NCBI GenBank assembly: GCA_905250025.1
Contig: CAJNOJ010000034.1
Location: 1 to 64,000, forward strand
Length of the DNA stretch: 64,000 nt
Source of the DNA: Adineta ricciae
Taxonomy: Eukaryota; Rotifera; Eurotatoria; Adinetida; Adinetidae
Reading direction: 5' to 3'
In this document: positions 60,517-64,000 of the stretch, piece by piece
Layout: each line of letters opens with the position of its first letter
Position numbering within the stretch: position 1 is the stretch's first letter
Notes under the pieces: model-generated
The model's input: only the letters and a program-made list of their open reading frames with translations
Database searches by the model: none
What the model was told of the DNA's origin: nothing
Program-made: the position numbers and the translations under genes

Positions 60517-62342
60517 ATGTCTGTTTATTATTTCTGTTTATTATCAATATCATTGTGTTTGTTATTAATATATGTATGTCATATAAAATCTTCTTTTATA
60601 TTTTATTTCATGTCTATCTTTGTGTTTGTTAAGCCCATCAATAGTGCTAGTCTTCGTTCGTACTTACGAGGCGCATCGAAATGGTTTCCCGATCGACGGA
60701 ATTCTTTATCGATAGTCGATAATGATTTGACTACCGCAGAGTCGGTTTTATCACGCCGACGACCTATTTTACCATCAAATGAACGACGAAAACGATGGTC
60801 CAACGATGAAATTCTGATTGATGAAACAATTATAGAACAAACAACTGGTAGTGCATTGACATCGGAAAAAGAAGAAACAACAAATTCAGCTACGACTGAT
60901 CCTTCTGAGGAAATTAGTTTATATAACTCAACAAGCGCCCAAATAACATCCGAGGGAACGATATACCCACTATTGCGGCAAGATATAGTTGATAACAATC
61001 AGACAGAAGAGTCGTCGACTATCGTAGCGAATGATGATGCCAATAACTCGACAGTTTTGACGACAGTATCAAATGAAATCACCACTTTAGGTACCACTGA
61101 ATCATCAACCATCAGTAAAATCGATCAAACACAGTCGAATGAAACAAGTGAAGCCACTACTGATGCATCCAATAGTGCAACTACTCAAGAACTGACCAGC
61201 AAGTCATTAGAGTCAGAAACAACAACCGTCGTATCGATAAATCAGATCACACAAGAAGCAGAATCTGTTCCTCTAGTCGTACTACCAACAAATCTAACAA
61301 CTCCGTTACCTACATCGGAATTAGACACAGCTATTATACTGTTGGATTTTACTACCAAATTTCCTCCGATAGCTACAACATATTATGAGAATGAAACATT
61401 GAATGAAACAGAGATAACTACTGCTTCATATTACACGATGACTATCTCACAAGACAATTTAACCGAGACTATGATCCTTCTGAATACAACTCAGAATGTC
61501 ACTACGGCTAACGAATATGAAATCGAGACCACAACTACCGTATTTTCGGATGTCACATCGACTAGTATTATCGAGGAAGATGAATATTCAAATAACACCA
61601 ATGAGTTTTTGCCAGTGACAGAAGCAAAACCCATATGTGATCTCACTTGTCAATGTACGAAAGAATGTCCTTATGGTTTTCAATTTATCAACGACACATG
61701 TAAATGTGATCCACCTTGTAAAGTAAGACAATAAGCACGCTAAATATTCGTGTTTAGATTAATTACCGCTTCTAAATAGAATTATCAATGTTTTGGCAAT
61801 GATACATGTATCGTCACAGGTGAAGGACGACCTTACTGCCAAGTGGACAATGGTACCGAGCATGGTAAGACTTTGCTAAATGTTCAGAAGAAAATTCCGA
61901 TAGACGAATGATTAAATTTTCGTTTTCAGATCGTCCAGAACGTTGCTATCAGCCTCGCGATTCAGGTTATCACGATGTTCATATTCGCTATCATAATCGT
62001 TGGTATTATCATCCTGATCAAGATACATGCCATTTATTTGTCTATCGTGGTTTGGGCGGAAATGAAAACAATTTTCAAACCTTACACGAATGCAATTTGG
62101 AATGTATCAGTATGTTTTCTTTTCTTTTGTTTAACAAGTTATCGCAACGCATTTCCTTCTTAGCTTGTGCTCCAGCGCCTGATCGGGGCGAATGTTTAGG
62201 CCGTTTGCCTATGTGGTACTACGATCACAAAAAGAAGCAGTGTTCACAATTTGATTATTCAGGTTGTAAAGGCAACGATAATAAATTTCTTCGGAAACGA
62301 GAATGTATTGATACATGTCTTACTCGAATACTGGGTCTTTGA
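60517..62342 (+). CDS. Secreted mucin-like protein with two Kunitz domains
   Basis: Exons 60517-60573, 60634-61722, 61780-61864, 61930-62109 and 62164-62342 give about 529 residues. The first intron (60 bp, in frame) is spliced in my model because it joins a signal peptide (MSVYYFCLLSISLCLLLIY) to PINSASLR. A Thr/Ser/Glu-rich, N-glycosylation-rich stalk of about 330 residues follows. Next is a Cys-rich knot (CDLTCQCTKECPYGFQF, CKCDPPCK), then two Kunitz modules. The first (CYQPRDSG to HECNLEC) lacks cysteines 2 and 4. The second (CAPAPDRGECLGRLPMWYY to ECIDTC) has all six, with Leu at P1. An extracellular serine-protease inhibitor is inferred for the second module. Confidence 0.85.
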
Positions 62343-62544
62343 AATCGGAAGCAAAAACTTTGTCTTGTGTTCATTTTGATTAGTTTTGTTTTCTGTTTGT
62401 GCATGACTTTCTTGTTTGTTAAACAAACGATGATTTTTTATCTAAGATTCAAATTTTTATTTCCTGAGAATAATCATAAGCCTGTTCATAAAATAAATAG
62501 GATATATTACTAGTGAATATCAGACATAGAGAGTGAAAAGAAAT

Positions 62545-63277
62545 TCAGAGACAAAAATTGAAATCACATTTTGTACACACGATGAGTAACGACGGCATCA
62601 TGCCATCTTCATTATGCCATAATGTCGAGTGAAGTTTTGTTTCGTTACAATGTGTCATGGTTTTTCGATGATAGGCGTGAATTCCATCTAACGTGTCAAC
62701 TTTGACTTGATATTGAAACGAACATTGCCGACAAGTGATTGGATGCTGAGAAGAACATTGAAAGAGTGAATCGTGCGAACAGATCGGACATTGAGTTTGA
62801 TTGAATTCATCGATCGAAGGGATATATTCTGGTTGTTCATCTGGTATACCTTGCAATTGCTCCAATTCAAGCTCTTGAAGAACTTCATTCATCAGAGCCC
62901 AATTGGCTTCGAATTCCACTTCTTCAGCTGATGCTGGTAACTGATTTCCATCCATATCCATCGAAGTGGTAGGTGGCAATGCGCCGAACATTTTAATCCA
63001 TTCCGATTCGACGATGTCACGAGCTGATAGGGTTGGTTGATTGTCATCGAACTAAGAAGAATGAACAACGTAAGATATGGAGAGAGAGAGATTTTTGTCT
63101 TACAGAAAGTTGCCGCATTTTATTGACCACCTTATCACGTGCTCGTTTGAATTGTTGTTTGCAGTGAAGTCGATAACGATCTTTCCATGTTTCATCTGAA
63201 CGAACAGTTGGCGAAGGCATCTTGTACAATGCGGAATGGACTGTTTGCCGAGCTGGAGAAGCAGGATATGTCGACAT
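62545..63277 (-). CDS. RPAIN: RPA-interacting protein (RPAIN)
   Basis: Exons 63277-63104 and 63051-62545 give 226 residues. The N-terminus has SDETWKDRYRLHCKQQFKRA, matching the RPA-binding, basic-helical region of RPAIN (WKEAFRQRCLERMRNSR). The middle is acidic (EVLQELELEQLQ). The C-terminus is a zinc-finger-like region with CPICSHDSLFQC, CRQCSF and a final CTKCDF. RPAIN carries the replication protein A complex into the nucleus. Length is close to the human protein (219 residues). Confidence 0.82.
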
Positions 63278-63465
63278 TCTCGAAGCAAGAAGAACTAAAT
63301 AATCTAAAACGAGATTACGAGATATTTTGAGAATTTGATATTAAATTGCGACAAGCATAGGTGAGATTATTCGGTTCAAATACACAACAAAGTCACGACA
63401 AGCACAAAAAGAGTAATGACTAGATAAATATGACAAATATTGATTAGATAAATTGCATTTCAGTA

Positions 63466-64000
63466 TCAATTCTGAATTTTCTTCGGCTGAGGTAAAGTTG
63501 TCTTGTATTCCAAGAGCATATCGGTGTCCATTGCAATACCAGCGCATGCTGAAAGAATATTCGTTATGCACCGATGTTGCTTGAACAGTGCATTGATCAC
63601 CGGTGTACCCGGTGGAACTAAAGGTGCCTTTAAAAGATATGATAAAATCGACAGGACAGGTTCGAATGGTTGATATTCATCTTGGTTATTCGTTTTATAT
63701 GTAATACGCGTCATTAATTCAGTTAAAATAACTAGATCAATGATTAATGGTGATGCTAACAGCGAATCTTCACACGTATTATGAATTGCAATTGTACTGA
63801 GGCCATTCATGAATATCGACGAGATATATTCATCCATTGCACGTTTCGAGTCTAAATCGATCAGATTTGCACTAATTTCGAATAAGTGATTTGTTTACCT
63901 TTGACAAACGGAACATATTTGATAACAACAACATGGTCCGGATGCTCATTGATTTTCTTGTTGTAGAGTAAATGATTTGCGCCAACCATATCATCCACCA
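63466..64000 (-). CDS. ISYNA1: Inositol-3-phosphate synthase, C-terminal part (runs off the window)
   Basis: Exons visible are 64000-63899 (partial) and 63851-63466, joined in phase by a 47-bp intron. Motifs include [71 protein letters not shown] and the C-terminal MLLEYKT. These are strongly conserved in eukaryotic MIPS. The enzyme converts glucose-6-phosphate to inositol-3-phosphate with NAD in the cytosol. The 5' part, including the NAD-binding domain, lies beyond the window edge. Confidence 0.95.

Overview
The window is nuclear DNA of a small, gene-dense metazoan. It carries LIM-homeobox and hunchback transcription factors, a Delta-type Notch ligand, USO1/p115, ATP8B, UBF-like HMG-box and Kunitz genes. 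Most introns are 48-70 bp with GT-AG ends, and untranslated regions are AT- and pyrimidine-rich. Two genes look more like bacterial proteins than animal ones. Together this fits a bdelloid rotifer (Adineta/Rotaria type). That assignment is inferred from gene content and gene structure, not from a database match.

Layout. Positions 1506-16227 hold nine consecutive plus-strand genes: LHX1/5, N6AMT1-like methyltransferase, SUB1/PC4, EXOSC9, a GH116/DUF608 glycosidase, TMEM208, a palmitoyl/tyrosine-motif protein, MCCC1 and FCF1. They are closely packed, with only 57 bp between N6AMT1 and SUB1. Positions 16392-18537 (minus) hold a divergent homeobox gene and a secreted bacterial-like protein. A secreted ferritin-like gene (19770) converges on hunchback (20500-23169, minus). 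A small unknown gene ends 9 bp from the end of a kinase gene whose N-terminus resembles the MLKL four-helix bundle (25513-27592, minus). Then, all on minus, come a DSL/EGF Notch ligand, USO1 and a UBF-like HMG-box gene.

At 41384 a single N separates the 3' part of an ATP8B flippase (minus) from the 3' part of a DUF229 sulfatase-like gene (plus). Both are cut exactly there, so this is probably an assembly join. From about 42 to 52 kb the region looks accessory. It has an unrecognised gene interrupted by a GC-rich patch, an F-box gene with a 464-bp foldback element in an intron, a chimeric pseudogene built from pieces of two genes in this window, a single-pass membrane protein, a lineage-specific gene and a RING-TM protein. 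Positions 53 to 64 kb hold a small LIR-motif protein, an initiator tRNA-Met, a 5-kb DOMON-EGF-ShK secreted protein gene, a mucin-like Kunitz protein, RPAIN and the 3' end of inositol-3-phosphate synthase.

There is no single pathway here. Themes are housekeeping RNA biology (EXOSC9, FCF1, SUB1, UBF, RPAIN), metabolism (MCCC1, ISYNA1, GH116), membrane traffic (USO1, ATP8B, TMEM208) and developmental regulators. Exon structures below were worked out by hand from splice sites, reading phase and remembered family consensus. Gene symbols are family-level calls.
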